A stretch of DNA of 11,672 nt from Pseudomonadota bacterium (GCA_023430315.1 JAEZAW010000117.1:1-11672), one strand, 5' to 3'; positions 1 through 7,426 are shown, counted from the stretch's first letter. Numbers and translations: made by a program. Notes: generated by a model from the letters alone, not told the origin.

Positions 1-753
1 TATGTCGTCAATGGCCAGAAAATCTGGACCTCGCTCGCGCACTGGGCCGACTGGATGTTCTGCCTCGTGCGCACGGACGACAGCGGCAAGAAGCAGGAGG
101 GCATTTCCTTCCTGCTGATCGACATGATGACGCCCGGCATCACCGTGCGCCCCATCATCGCATTCACCATGAGCCATCACCTCAACGAGGTGTTCTTCGA
201 CGATGTGCGCGTACCCGTCGAGAACCTGATCGGCCAGGAGGGCAAGGGCTGGACGTACGCCAAGTTCCTGCTCGCCAATGAGCGCGTCGGCAATGTCGAG
301 ATCTCGCGGCTGGAGCACGCGCTCGATGCGCTACGCCGCTTGCTCGCCGAGACGCGCGAGGGCGGCAAGCCACTCGCCGATGATCCGCTGTGGCGCCGCA
401 AGGTCGCCGAGCACGAGGTCGGTCTCGCGACCGTCAAGGCCCTCATGGCAGACCAGCTCGCGGCCACCGCCGAGGAAGGTGGCGCGCCGACGCTCATGGG
501 CGCGGCAGCTCTCAAGCTGCGCGGCACGGAACTACAGCAGGCCATCCATCAATCCAACATGGAGGTCCTCGGCCGCTACGGCCAAGTCTACCAGACGGAT
601 GCGCTGCATGGCGGCTGGAATGGCGAGCTGATCGGCCCTGCCGATACGACCGGGCTCGTCTACGAGCACCTCTACCGACGCGCCGCGACGATCTATGGCG
701 GTTCGAGCGAGGTGCAGAAGAACATCATCGCCAAGGGCGCTCTCGGTCTCTGA
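1..753 (+). CDS. pimC: Acyl-CoA dehydrogenase, PimC-like (pimeloyl-CoA dehydrogenase large subunit), 5' truncated by window edge
   Basis: The reading frame is open from base 1 to TGA at 751-753, giving 251 residues of what is normally a protein of about 395, so the N-terminal domain lies outside the window. An acyl-CoA dehydrogenase removes alpha/beta hydrogens from acyl-CoA using FAD and passes electrons to ETF. Visible here are the middle-domain segment YVVNGQKIWTS, the beta-domain FFDDVRVPVENLIG, and the C-terminal IYGGSSEVQKNIIA. The latter has Gly where medium-chain enzymes carry their catalytic Glu. Glu encoded at 280-282 (in LLANERVGN) aligns by eye with the alternative catalytic Glu of isovaleryl-CoA and long-chain dehydrogenases. 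The usual RKQFG and QLHGGMG motifs are absent; the adjacent gene has them. That pairing, and the following hydratase/dehydrogenase gene, match the R. palustris pim dicarboxylate operon. Family is certain; the pimeloyl-CoA assignment is inference. Confidence 0.9.
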   Translation, partial: YVVNGQKIWTSLAHWADWMFCLVRTDDSGKKQEGISFLLIDMMTPGITVRPIIAFTMSHHLNEVFFDDVRVPVENLIGQEGKGWTYAKFLLANERVGNVEISRLEHALDALRRLLAETREGGKPLADDPLWRRKVAEHEVGLATVKALMADQLAATAEEGGAPTLMGAAALKLRGTELQQAIHQSNMEVLGRYGQVYQTDALHGGWNGELIGPADTTGLVYEHLYRRAATIYGGSSEVQKNIIAKGALGL

Positions 754-765
754 GGTTTAAGTCCA

Positions 766-1896
766 ATGCCCGCATTTTCCAGCGAGGAGCGCCAGCTCCT
801 GAACGACAGCCTCCGCGACCTGCTCGCCGACAAGTACACTTTCGAGCACTTCAAGAAGCTCGCGCGCGCGGAGGATGGCGATGGCTTCGGTCGCGCCGAC
901 TGGGCGACATACGCCGAGATGGGCTGGCTCGGCGTGGCGTTGCCCGAAAGCGCGGGCGGAGCCGGCGGCGGCGCGACCGAGCTCGGCATCGTCATGGCAG
1001 GCGCAGGACGCTTCCTGCTGCTGGAGCCCCTGCTCGGCACGATCGTGCTTGGGGCCGGCGCGATCGAGAAGGTGGGAACACCCGATCAGCAGAAGCTGCT
1101 CGGCGACATCGCCGAGGGCAAGCTCACGCTCGCCTTCTGCCACTACGAGCCCGATAGCGGCTATGCCCGTGACTATGTCCGCACGATCGCGCGGCGCGAT
1201 GGCGATGGCTATGTGATCGACGGTGCCAAGGCGCACACGATCGCCGCTCATGCTGTCGACACGCTCGTCGTCAGTGCGCGTCTCGGATCAAACCAGGGAC
1301 CGGTCGCGCTGTTCCTCGTGCCACGCACGAGCGCCGGCATCAAGCTTGCTCCGGCACCGGCACTCGACGGCCGCCGCGGTGCTGCGGTGGCGCTCAGCGG
1401 CGTGAGCGTGCCTGCAAGCGCGAAGCTCGGAAGCGGCGATGCCGACCTCCTGCCCACGATCGGCATGATCCTCGATCGCGGTGCCATTGCCGTGTGCGCC
1501 GAAGCCGTCGGCGCCATGGCGGCCGTGACGCAAATCACCGTCGACTATCTCAAGACGCGCAAGCAGTTCGGCCAGCTCCTCTCGCAGTTCCAGGTGCTCC
1601 AGCACCGGCTCGTCGATATGAGCGTGACGACCGAGGAAGCACGCGCGCTCGTCCACGCCGCGCTGCAGGCCCTCGACGACAACGATCCGCAAGCACGTCA
1701 GGCCGTGTGGAAGGCCAAGATCAAGACAGCGCAATGTGCCCGCTTCGTCGGAGGACAGGCCATCCAGCTCCACGGCGGCATGGGCATGACCGACGAGCTG
1801 ATCGTCGGCCACTACTACAAGCGCCTCGTGCTCTGCGAGACGCTGCTCGGCGATGGCGAGTGGTATCTGAAGCAGCTCGCCGCCGAAGTGGTTTGA
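766..1896 (+). CDS. pimD: Acyl-CoA dehydrogenase, PimD-like (pimeloyl-CoA dehydrogenase small subunit)
   Basis: This 376-residue protein has the full acyl-CoA dehydrogenase length. It has an N-terminal helical domain (SSEERQLLNDSLRDLLADKY, about 5-24), a middle beta domain around 120-220, and a C-terminal helical domain from about 230. The C-terminal half keeps the FAD-binding signatures RKQFG and FQVLQHRLVDM, and QAIQLHGGMGMTDE. At the position aligning by eye with the isovaleryl-type catalytic Glu there is Asp237 (MILDRGAIAV), and there is no IYEG-type C-terminal motif. It is therefore probably not active alone and likely forms a heteromer with the upstream PimC-like subunit, which lacks the motifs kept here. 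The start ATG is 12 bp after the upstream stop, with GAGG at 752-755 overlapping that stop, so the genes are co-transcribed and probably translationally coupled. Substrate (pimeloyl-CoA or other medium/long-chain dicarboxyl-CoA) is inferred from context. Confidence 0.9.
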   Translation: MPAFSSEERQLLNDSLRDLLADKYTFEHFKKLARAEDGDGFGRADWATYAEMGWLGVALPESAGGAGGGATELGIVMAGAGRFLLLEPLLGTIVLGAGAIEKVGTPDQQKLLGDIAEGKLTLAFCHYEPDSGYARDYVRTIARRDGDGYVIDGAKAHTIAAHAVDTLVVSARLGSNQGPVALFLVPRTSAGIKLAPAPALDGRRGAAVALSGVSVPASAKLGSGDADLLPTIGMILDRGAIAVCAEAVGAMAAVTQITVDYLKTRKQFGQLLSQFQVLQHRLVDMSVTTEEARALVHAALQALDDNDPQARQAVWKAKIKTAQCARFVGGQAIQLHGGMGMTDELIVGHYYKRLVLCETLLGDGEWYLKQLAAEVV

Positions 1897-1912
1897 AACA
1901 AGAAGAAGAGAC

Positions 1913-1917
1913 AGGAG
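1913..1917 (+). promoter_or_regulatory. Shine-Dalgarno AGGAG of the hydratase/dehydrogenase gene
   Basis: AGGAG lies 8 nt before the ATG at 1926. It settles the start of the downstream gene. The same frame is open much further upstream inside pimD, but that extension is an overlapping shadow of the pimD coding frame. Confidence 0.75.
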
Positions 1918-1925
1918 TACGCGCC

Positions 1926-4043
1926 ATGAACGACAAGCCCGTCGTCCGCTACGAAGTCGAGAACGGCATCGGCGTCATCACGATCGACAATCCGCCGGTC
2001 AATGCGCTCGGCCCCGGCGTCACGGATGGCATCGTCGCGGCGCTGGAGAAGGGTGATGCCGACCCGAACGTGAAGGCCTTCGTGATGATCGGTGCGGGAC
2101 GCAGTTTCATTGCCGGCGCTGACATTCGCGGCTTCGACGCAGCACGCCCACCGCCCAAGCGGCGCAGCTACGAACTGCTCGACGAGGTGAGCAAACCCGT
2201 CGTCGCTGCCATTCACGGTTTCGCCCTCGGCGGTGGTCTCGAACACGCGCTCGGCTGCCACTATCGTATTGCCGTTGCCGAGGCGAAGGTCGGTCTGCCG
2301 GAAGTGCTCATCGGTATCATCCCTGGCGGCGGCGGTACGCAACGCCTGCCGCGCCTAATCGGTCCGAAGGCTGCCCTCGATATGATCGTCACGGGCCGTC
2401 ACGTGCCCGCGCCTGAAGCCAAGGATCTCGGCATCATCGACGATCTCGTCGATAGCAAGGACCTGCGCGGCGCAGCGATCGCCTATGCCCAGCGCATTGC
2501 CGACGCGCGCCCGCTGCCCCGCGTCAGCGCCCGCACGGACAAGATCGCCGAGGCCAAGGCCGATCCCGGCATGTTCGAAGCCATGCGGAAGTCGATCGCA
2601 CGCAAGGCGCGCGGCCAGCGGGCGCCCTACCACTGCATTGCCGCCGTCGAAGCCGCGACCATGCTCCCCTTTGCGGACGGCATTGCGGAAGAACGCCGCC
2701 TCTTCCTGGAGCTCGTCAGCTCGGACGAAGCCAAGGCCCTGCGCTATGCCTTCTTCGCCGAGCGCGAGATCAACCGCATTCCGGGCCTGCCGAAGGATCT
2801 CAAGCTTCCCGAGATCAAGAGCATGGCCGTGGTCGGCGCCGGCACCATGGGCGGCGGCATTGCCATGAGCTTCGCCGATGCCGGCATTCCGGTGAAGCTG
2901 CTCGATGCCTCCAAGGAAGTGCTGGAGCGCGGCATGAAGCGCATCGGCGACAACTACGCGGTGAGCGTTAAGCGCGGCAGCCTCTCGCAGGAGGAAATGG
3001 ACAAGCGTCTCGCCCTCATCACGCCCGTCGAGACCTACGAGGAGATCGGCGACAGCGATGCCGTGATCGAAGCCGTCTTCGAGCAGATGCCCGTGAAGAA
3101 GGAGGTCTTCCAGAAGCTCGATGCGGTCATGAAGCCCGAGGCGTTGCTCTTCACGAACACGTCCGCCCTCGACATCGACCAGATCGCTGCCGTCACGAAG
3201 CGGCCCGAGATGGTCGCCGGCACGCACTACTTCGTGCCCGCCAACGTCATGAAGCTCTTCGAGGTCGTGAACGCGACGAAGACCGCGCCGACAACGCTCG
3301 CCGCCGCCATGAAGCTCGGGCGCGACATCGGTAAGGTCAGCGGCTATGCCGGCAACTGCGATGGCTTCGCCGCCAACCGCAGCCGCATTCCCTTCACGCT
3401 CGAGCAGAATCTTATGATCGAGGAGGGCGCGCTTCCCGAGCAGGTCGACAAGGTCATGGTCGATTTCGGCTACCCGGTCGGACCCTTTGCCGTCGCGGAC
3501 ATGTCGGGTCTCGATATCGGCTACGACACGCGCAAGCGCCGCAAAGCCGCCGATCCCAACTATCGCATGCTCGCCATTCCCGATCGGCTCGTGGAAATGG
3601 GTCGCAAGGGCCTCAAGGCATCAGCCGGCTGGTACGACTACGAGCCGAGCGACCGCACGCCGCGTCCTTCGGCCGTGGTCAAGGAGATCATCCGCGAGGA
3701 AGCCGAAAAGCTCGGCAATAAGCCGAAGACTTTCTCGGACCAGGAGATCCTGCATCGTCTGCTGTTCAGCTCGATCAACGAGTTCTGCAGGATCCTCGAG
3801 GAAGGCAAGGCCATCCGAGCGAGCGATCTCGACGTGATGTGGCTGCACGGTTTCGGCTTCCCGCGCTGGCGCGGCGGCCTCATGTTCTGGGGCGACACGA
3901 TCGGCGCGCGCGAGGTCTACAATCAGATCGCGGCCTGGCATCAGCAGTATGGTCGCCACTGGAAGCCATCGGCGCTGCTGCGCGAGACGGCCGAGCGCGG
4001 CGGCAAGCTCAGTGAGATCAAGTCGAAGGCGTTCGGGGGATAG
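1926..4043 (+). CDS. Bifunctional enoyl-CoA hydratase / 3-hydroxyacyl-CoA dehydrogenase (FadJ/PimF-like)
   Basis: A 705-residue fusion that carries out steps two and three of beta-oxidation: hydration of trans-2-enoyl-CoA, then NAD-dependent oxidation of the L-3-hydroxyacyl-CoA. The N-terminal crotonase domain (about 1-190) has the oxyanion-hole segment AGRSFIAGADIRGF and both FadB-type catalytic glutamates, Glu106 (GGGLE) and Glu126 (GLPE), 20 residues apart as in E. coli FadB. The Rossmann domain starts near residue 299 with VVGAGTMGGG. The dehydrogenase His is His434 (GTHYFVP), followed by KLFEVV. Two C-terminal 3HCDH repeats follow; the second ends with the conserved WLHGFGFPRWRGG region. 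The gene is 29 bp after pimD and is the last of the operon. Its position beside pimC and pimD suggests PimF, the dicarboxyl-CoA enzyme of R. palustris, but general FadJ-type function cannot be excluded. No thiolase domain is present. Confidence 0.93.
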   Translation: MNDKPVVRYEVENGIGVITIDNPPVNALGPGVTDGIVAALEKGDADPNVKAFVMIGAGRSFIAGADIRGFDAARPPPKRRSYELLDEVSKPVVAAIHGFALGGGLEHALGCHYRIAVAEAKVGLPEVLIGIIPGGGGTQRLPRLIGPKAALDMIVTGRHVPAPEAKDLGIIDDLVDSKDLRGAAIAYAQRIADARPLPRVSARTDKIAEAKADPGMFEAMRKSIARKARGQRAPYHCIAAVEAATMLPFADGIAEERRLFLELVSSDEAKALRYAFFAEREINRIPGLPKDLKLPEIKSMAVVGAGTMGGGIAMSFADAGIPVKLLDASKEVLERGMKRIGDNYAVSVKRGSLSQEEMDKRLALITPVETYEEIGDSDAVIEAVFEQMPVKKEVFQKLDAVMKPEALLFTNTSALDIDQIAAVTKRPEMVAGTHYFVPANVMKLFEVVNATKTAPTTLAAAMKLGRDIGKVSGYAGNCDGFAANRSRIPFTLEQNLMIEEGALPEQVDKVMVDFGYPVGPFAVADMSGLDIGYDTRKRRKAADPNYRMLAIPDRLVEMGRKGLKASAGWYDYEPSDRTPRPSAVVKEIIREEAEKLGNKPKTFSDQEILHRLLFSSINEFCRILEEGKAIRASDLDVMWLHGFGFPRWRGGLMFWGDTIGAREVYNQIAAWHQQYGRHWKPSALLRETAERGGKLSEIKSKAFGG

Positions 4044-4049
4044 GAACCT

Positions 4050-4565
4050 TCAACGCCGCACGCGACGGCGATAGGGCTCCTCGGCGCCACCTTGAGGCGC
4101 CTGCCCTGCTGCTGCAGCAGGCGTGCTGCCGCCGCGTGGCGATGCGGTCGTGCGCGTAGGGTTGGCACAATCGGTCAGCCAGAGATCGAAGACCGGGTGC
4201 TCGACAGCATTGAGCCCCGGGCTCTCGGCGAACATCCAACCGGAGAAAATGCGCCGCGTGGAACCGTCGAGCATGACCTCGTCGATCTCGACGAAAGCCG
4301 AGGTCTTCGGCGCTTCGGTCGGCGGCCGGGAGTAGCAGACCCGCGCGGTCACCTTGAGCGCGCCGAACACCTCGGTGCTGTTGAGCGCGGCATTCATGGG
4401 GCTGATGCGCGCCGTGACCTTGTCCAGGGCGGCAAACACGGCCGTCTGGTTCTCGATGCGCTGTGCGGCGGCGCCCGTAGCTGACAGGATGACACTGACA
4501 ACTGCCGCGAGCGCCACGCCGGCGCCTCGCCAAGCTGCTGATCCGTATCGCGTCGCGCGTGACAT
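4050..4565 (-). CDS. DUF2155 domain-containing secreted protein
   Basis: This 171-residue protein starts with a signal peptide: Arg residues near the N-terminus, a hydrophobic stretch about 14-31, and a probable AAA|Q cleavage site at 34/35. It should therefore be exported to the periplasm. The mature part has the DUF2155 pattern familiar from alphaproteobacteria: AVFAALDKVTARI, then FGALKVTARVCYSRPPTEAP with the first conserved Cys, FSGWMFAESPGLNAVEHPVFDLWLTDC with the second Cys. The two Cys could form a disulfide. The tail (about 140-171) is low-complexity Ala/Pro/Gly ending in a basic RRRVRR cluster. DUF2155 genes commonly neighbour the NDUFA12 gene in alphaproteobacteria, as here, but the function is unknown. 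The ATG at 4563-4565 has only a weak AGAGA upstream. The gene ends 6 bp from the convergent beta-oxidation operon. Confidence 0.85.
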   Translation of the reverse strand: MSRATRYGSAAWRGAGVALAAVVSVILSATGAAAQRIENQTAVFAALDKVTARISPMNAALNSTEVFGALKVTARVCYSRPPTEAPKTSAFVEIDEVMLDGSTRRIFSGWMFAESPGLNAVEHPVFDLWLTDCANPTRTTASPRGGSTPAAAAGQAPQGGAEEPYRRRVRR

Positions 4566-4667
4566 CGTGTCTCTGTCGGTCCCTATCCGGGCGGCACCCG
4601 AAGTGACTTAGGACGCAACCACCCAAAATGGGCCGCGCCGTGGCACGCTGGCCCGGTCCAGCGCACC

Positions 4668-5066
4668 CTACTGTGGACGCCAGGGCTTATAATCGCCCGT
4701 CGCCCGTGGCCGCGTTCCCGAGGCCAGAATGGAGCCCGACGGGCGGTGAGCAGCCGGCGTTCCGGTCAGGTTCTCCTGGTGCGGCTTCTGCCAGGGACGC
4801 GCCGTGTACTTCTCGTCGGTCGGCAGCGTATCGACCGTGAAATGGAGCCAGCCGTGCCATTCGGGGGGCACCTTAGAGGCCTCCGCGCCATCCTTGTAGA
4901 TTACCCAGCGGCGCGGCACACCGAGCGGACCGACACCCTTCGTCTGGATATAGTAGCGGTTGCCCTCGTCATCCGTGCCAACGTGCCGGCCACGCAGCGT
5001 CGTATAGATGCGGTTGGACCAGGTATTCCCGCCCCACCAGCTGAAGATCTCGCTGAAAATGCCCAT
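4668..5066 (-). CDS. NADH:ubiquinone oxidoreductase subunit NDUFA12 homologue (complex I accessory subunit)
   Basis: A 132-residue protein of the NDUFA12/B17.2 family, an accessory subunit that associates with the peripheral arm of respiratory complex I and is found in mitochondria and alphaproteobacteria. Recognisable family features are the start MGIFSEIFSWWGGNTW, the GTDDEGNRYY segment (about 30-39), the PRRWVIYKDGAEASKVPPEW region, HGWLHFTVDTLPTD, and the C-terminal GDYKPWRP. The frame extends four codons further upstream to an earlier ATG. I chose the ATG at 5064-5066 because a strong Shine-Dalgarno (GAGGTGG, about 5 nt away) precedes it and it matches the usual family N-terminus. The gene lies 102 bp upstream of the DUF2155 gene on the same strand, and the two are probably co-transcribed. 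Confidence 0.93.
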   Translation of the reverse strand: MGIFSEIFSWWGGNTWSNRIYTTLRGRHVGTDDEGNRYYIQTKGVGPLGVPRRWVIYKDGAEASKVPPEWHGWLHFTVDTLPTDEKYTARPWQKPHQENLTGTPAAHRPSGSILASGTRPRATGDYKPWRPQ

Positions 5067-5149
5067 CTTCCACCTCATGCGCCGGCGTTGGCGCGCCGGA
5101 CGTGTCGGAACGGCTTATCGCACCCGATAGGCGTCTCGTCCAGCCTGCC

Positions 5150-6793
5150 TCAGCCGCCGGCCGGCTTTGCGGCCCTGTCTACATAGAGGATGAAGATTCC
5201 GAACTCGGATCGGGATCGGTCGAGACCATAGTTGTACGCGCTGAAGAATTCTGAACGCACGGCAGGTGCCGCTTGCGGGCGATCAACGGCAGCGAGCAAT
5301 TCGCTGGTCGCTATCGGAATGTTCGATGCCGGCCCCCTGTGCCCGTACCACAGCAGCACCGGGCAGCCCTGCCCATCAATGCGCCGCTGGATCTCCGATC
5401 GAAGCTCGGCTGGCAGACGGTTCTCCGCCAGATATGTCCGGTAGAGGTGAGTCGGGACGGCGAAGCCGGCGAGGTAGCGCCCGAACACCGCTGGCGTAAT
5501 GGTCTCCAGGTATCCGGGCTTGGTCCATTCAGTCGACGTGCCATCCACGACGGGCACGATCTGGCCTTTGCAGCTCTTGAAGTCCAGTATCCTCTGCGCG
5601 ACTTCACGCACCGCCGTGTTGCGCGGCAACGTGCGCCCGAGAACGATCGGCGACGCGGCAAGGACAGCGAGCGCGAGTGCCGCATTGGCCAGCAAGCGCG
5701 GCCGCGGCTGCAGTGCGCCGACGCCAGCATCATAAAACTTGGCAAAGGCTCCCCAGAGGAAAGGGGCGCAGACCAGAAAATTACGGTCCTGAAAGTTCGG
5801 CGAGAGGAGGATCGAGCTGACAATGCCACCCCCCAATATGATCAAGGGCACGCCGAACACCAAGGCGGCAACCGGATCGATCCGCAGCTGCAAGGGGCCG
5901 AGCACGACCAACGTCCTGGATGCCGTCGGCGGCGGCTCGGACTGCGGCGCACCGCGGCGCAGGACCAGTCCCACCAGCCAGGCCCCAGCGCATATCGCAA
6001 GCGCCAGCAAGGTCCACTTGTTGACCATCAACTGGCGGGCTGCATTGAGCTGATACAGGTACCAACTGAAACCGCTCCCCATCCAGCTATGCTCGATGCG
6101 GAACTGCGCGTACGTCCCGATGACAATCTTCAGATACAGGGAGACGAGCGTGATCAGCGTCAGCGCGAACACGCCCATCACGACGCGCAGACGCGGCTCG
6201 AGAAGCGCGATGACGATCAGCACGGCGAGGCTGAGGTACATCAAATAGAAGTGCATGAAGGACGCGAACAGCATGAGCCCGAACAGGAGCGCGATGCGCC
6301 ACTTCGCCTGCTGCTCCTGCAGATCGCGCGGTTTCAAAAGCACGATGCTGATCGCCAGAATGGCGGTGGCGATAAAGAACCCCAGTGAATAGAAGCGAGC
6401 GTTCTGAGCCTGGTAGAACCAGAAATTCGAGACCGTCGCCAAGGCCGCGCCGAAGAGACGCGCCGGAAGGCTGAAGGCCCTTCCTGTCGCGATAATGAAA
6501 AGCACAATGGCGGCCGTCGCCCAGATCGTGCTGAAGAGGCGCATGGCCTCGTCCGACGTTCCCGCGATCTTCGAGAAACCAAAAATCGAGAAGTAGTAGA
6601 GCGGAGGGTGAACGTCGGTCGTGGCACGGCGGACGACGTCAGCGAGACTGCTGTCCGTTCCCGCGACCCAGGCCGTGTAGAGCTCGTCGTACCAGAAGCT
6701 GCTGACACCGAGACCGATGAACGCGCCGATCAGCCCGGCCGCGCAGACTCCCCCGAAGGCCCCGATGGAGAGCCACTGATCCCGAAAATTCAT
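5150..6793 (-). CDS. Glycosyltransferase family 39-type (PMT/ArnT-like) integral membrane protein
   Basis: A 547-residue polytopic protein of the GT-C glycosyltransferase class. These enzymes move a sugar from a polyprenyl-phosphate donor onto a lipid, glycan or protein acceptor on the periplasmic face of the inner membrane. The first membrane segment (about 9-33) is followed by the acidic motif FWYDELYTAW with Asp36-Glu37, the usual catalytic position, and by the HPPLYY motif at 62-67 typical of the family. About 9-11 hydrophobic segments follow to roughly residue 395, then a hydrophilic periplasmic-type C-terminal domain of about 150 residues. Donor and acceptor cannot be told from the sequence. 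No other envelope-glycan gene is adjacent, so it is an orphan locus. The start ATG at 6791-6793 lacks a clear Shine-Dalgarno, so the exact N-terminus is less certain. The gene ends 83 bp before the NDUFA12 start. Confidence 0.85.
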   Translation of the reverse strand: MNFRDQWLSIGAFGGVCAAGLIGAFIGLGVSSFWYDELYTAWVAGTDSSLADVVRRATTDVHPPLYYFSIFGFSKIAGTSDEAMRLFSTIWATAAIVLFIIATGRAFSLPARLFGAALATVSNFWFYQAQNARFYSLGFFIATAILAISIVLLKPRDLQEQQAKWRIALLFGLMLFASFMHFYLMYLSLAVLIVIALLEPRLRVVMGVFALTLITLVSLYLKIVIGTYAQFRIEHSWMGSGFSWYLYQLNAARQLMVNKWTLLALAICAGAWLVGLVLRRGAPQSEPPPTASRTLVVLGPLQLRIDPVAALVFGVPLIILGGGIVSSILLSPNFQDRNFLVCAPFLWGAFAKFYDAGVGALQPRPRLLANAALALAVLAASPIVLGRTLPRNTAVREVAQRILDFKSCKGQIVPVVDGTSTEWTKPGYLETITPAVFGRYLAGFAVPTHLYRTYLAENRLPAELRSEIQRRIDGQGCPVLLWYGHRGPASNIPIATSELLAAVDRPQAAPAVRSEFFSAYNYGLDRSRSEFGIFILYVDRAAKPAGG

Positions 6794-6870
6794 AGGCCGA
6801 AAAATCCCCGGACCCCATCAGCGTCAATCGAATTCTTTAAGTGAGTACCCTCGGATCGCAATGATATCAA

Positions 6871-6887
6871 CGAGATATGGTATCTCG
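6871..6887. repeat. Perfect 7-bp inverted repeat with 3-nt spacer (candidate operator or weak terminator)
   Basis: CGAGATA-TGG-TATCTCG is a perfect dyad in the 123-bp gap between yjbQ (ends 6917) and the glycosyltransferase start (6793), both on the minus strand. It is AT-rich relative to its surroundings. No run of T follows on either strand, so a standard intrinsic terminator is unlikely. On the minus strand it is directly followed by TTGATA, which resembles a -35 element, so an operator for the glycosyltransferase gene is possible. The rest of the gap shows nothing recognisable. Confidence 0.45.
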
Positions 6888-6916
6888 GGGACAACCGCAC
6901 ATGCCTCCGGTCACGG

Positions 6917-7339
6917 CTAGGTGCTCAGATGCAGCACGATCTCACGCCTGTGCGGGCGCGCGCGATGCTCGAACAGGTAGATGCCCTGCCAGGTGCCGAG
7001 CACCATGCGGCCGCGGGCGACGGGAATGCCGAGCGAGGTCTGGGTCAGCGCCGCCTTGATGTGTGCCGGCATGTCATCCGGTCCCTCGGTAGTGTGAACG
7101 ATCCAGCGCATGGACGGGTCATCGGCCGGGGGCACGAGACGGCTGAAAAAGGCATCGAGGTCGCGGCGCACGTCCGGGTCCACATTCTCCTGGATGAGCA
7201 GCGAGCAGGAGGTGTGCCGGACGAATACCGTGAGCAGGCCGACATCGGCGCCGCTCGCGGATACGAAGGCCTCGATCCTGTCGGTGATCTCGTAGAGCCC
7301 AGGCCCCTGCGTCGAGTACACGAGTGTAGTCTGAGACAT
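6917..7339 (-). CDS. yjbQ: YjbQ family protein (secondary thiamine-phosphate synthase, UPF0047)
   Basis: A 140-residue cytoplasmic protein of the YjbQ/UPF0047 family. Family members form small trimers, and E. coli YjbQ has weak thiamin-phosphate synthase activity, but the physiological role is unsettled. Nearly every family hallmark is visible: VRHTSCSLLIQEN with His42, DPDVRRDLDAFF, HTTEGPDDMPAHIKAAL (about 82-98) with His82 and His93, and GTWQGIYLFEHR with His125. The frame continues to an earlier ATG at 7366. I chose the ATG at 7337-7339 because AGGAG lies about 11 nt upstream of it, while the earlier ATG has no ribosome-binding site and its extra residues do not resemble family members. 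No thiamine biosynthesis gene is nearby. It is divergent from terC. Confidence 0.92.
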   Translation of the reverse strand: MSQTTLVYSTQGPGLYEITDRIEAFVSASGADVGLLTVFVRHTSCSLLIQENVDPDVRRDLDAFFSRLVPPADDPSMRWIVHTTEGPDDMPAHIKAALTQTSLGIPVARGRMVLGTWQGIYLFEHRARPHRREIVLHLST

Positions 7340-7397
7340 GATGTCACGAACTCCTGGCCGGGCCATTGAAAGGCGGCGGTAGCATCACGACATTGTG

Positions 7398-7426
7398 TTG
7401 CAATTCTAGCGCGTTCACACGATAGT
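7398..7426 (+). promoter_or_regulatory. Candidate sigma-70 promoter for terC
   Basis: TTGCAA at 7398-7403 and GATAGT at 7421-7426 are separated by 17 nt. Each hexamer matches 4 of 6 consensus bases, with ideal spacing. Transcription would start near 7433, leaving a long leader before terC. This is prediction by eye only. Confidence 0.35.

Noticed and set aside
2355..3227. Minus-strand open frame (about 290 codons) inside the hydratase/dehydrogenase gene
   Set aside because: It is antisense to a fully conserved bifunctional enzyme and shows only low-complexity Leu/Gly/Ala/His composition.
4105..4121. Inverted repeat CCTGCTG-CTG-CAGCAGG
   Set aside because: It lies inside the Ala-rich C-terminal tail of the DUF2155 protein, has no T-run, and is explained by repeated GC-rich Ala codons.
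5273..6388. Long plus-strand open frame (about 371 codons) opposite the glycosyltransferase gene
   Set aside because: The encoded sequence is rich in Arg, Gln, His and Asp without any family pattern. It is the antisense shadow of the GC-rich glycosyltransferase frame, which has clear GT39 motifs.
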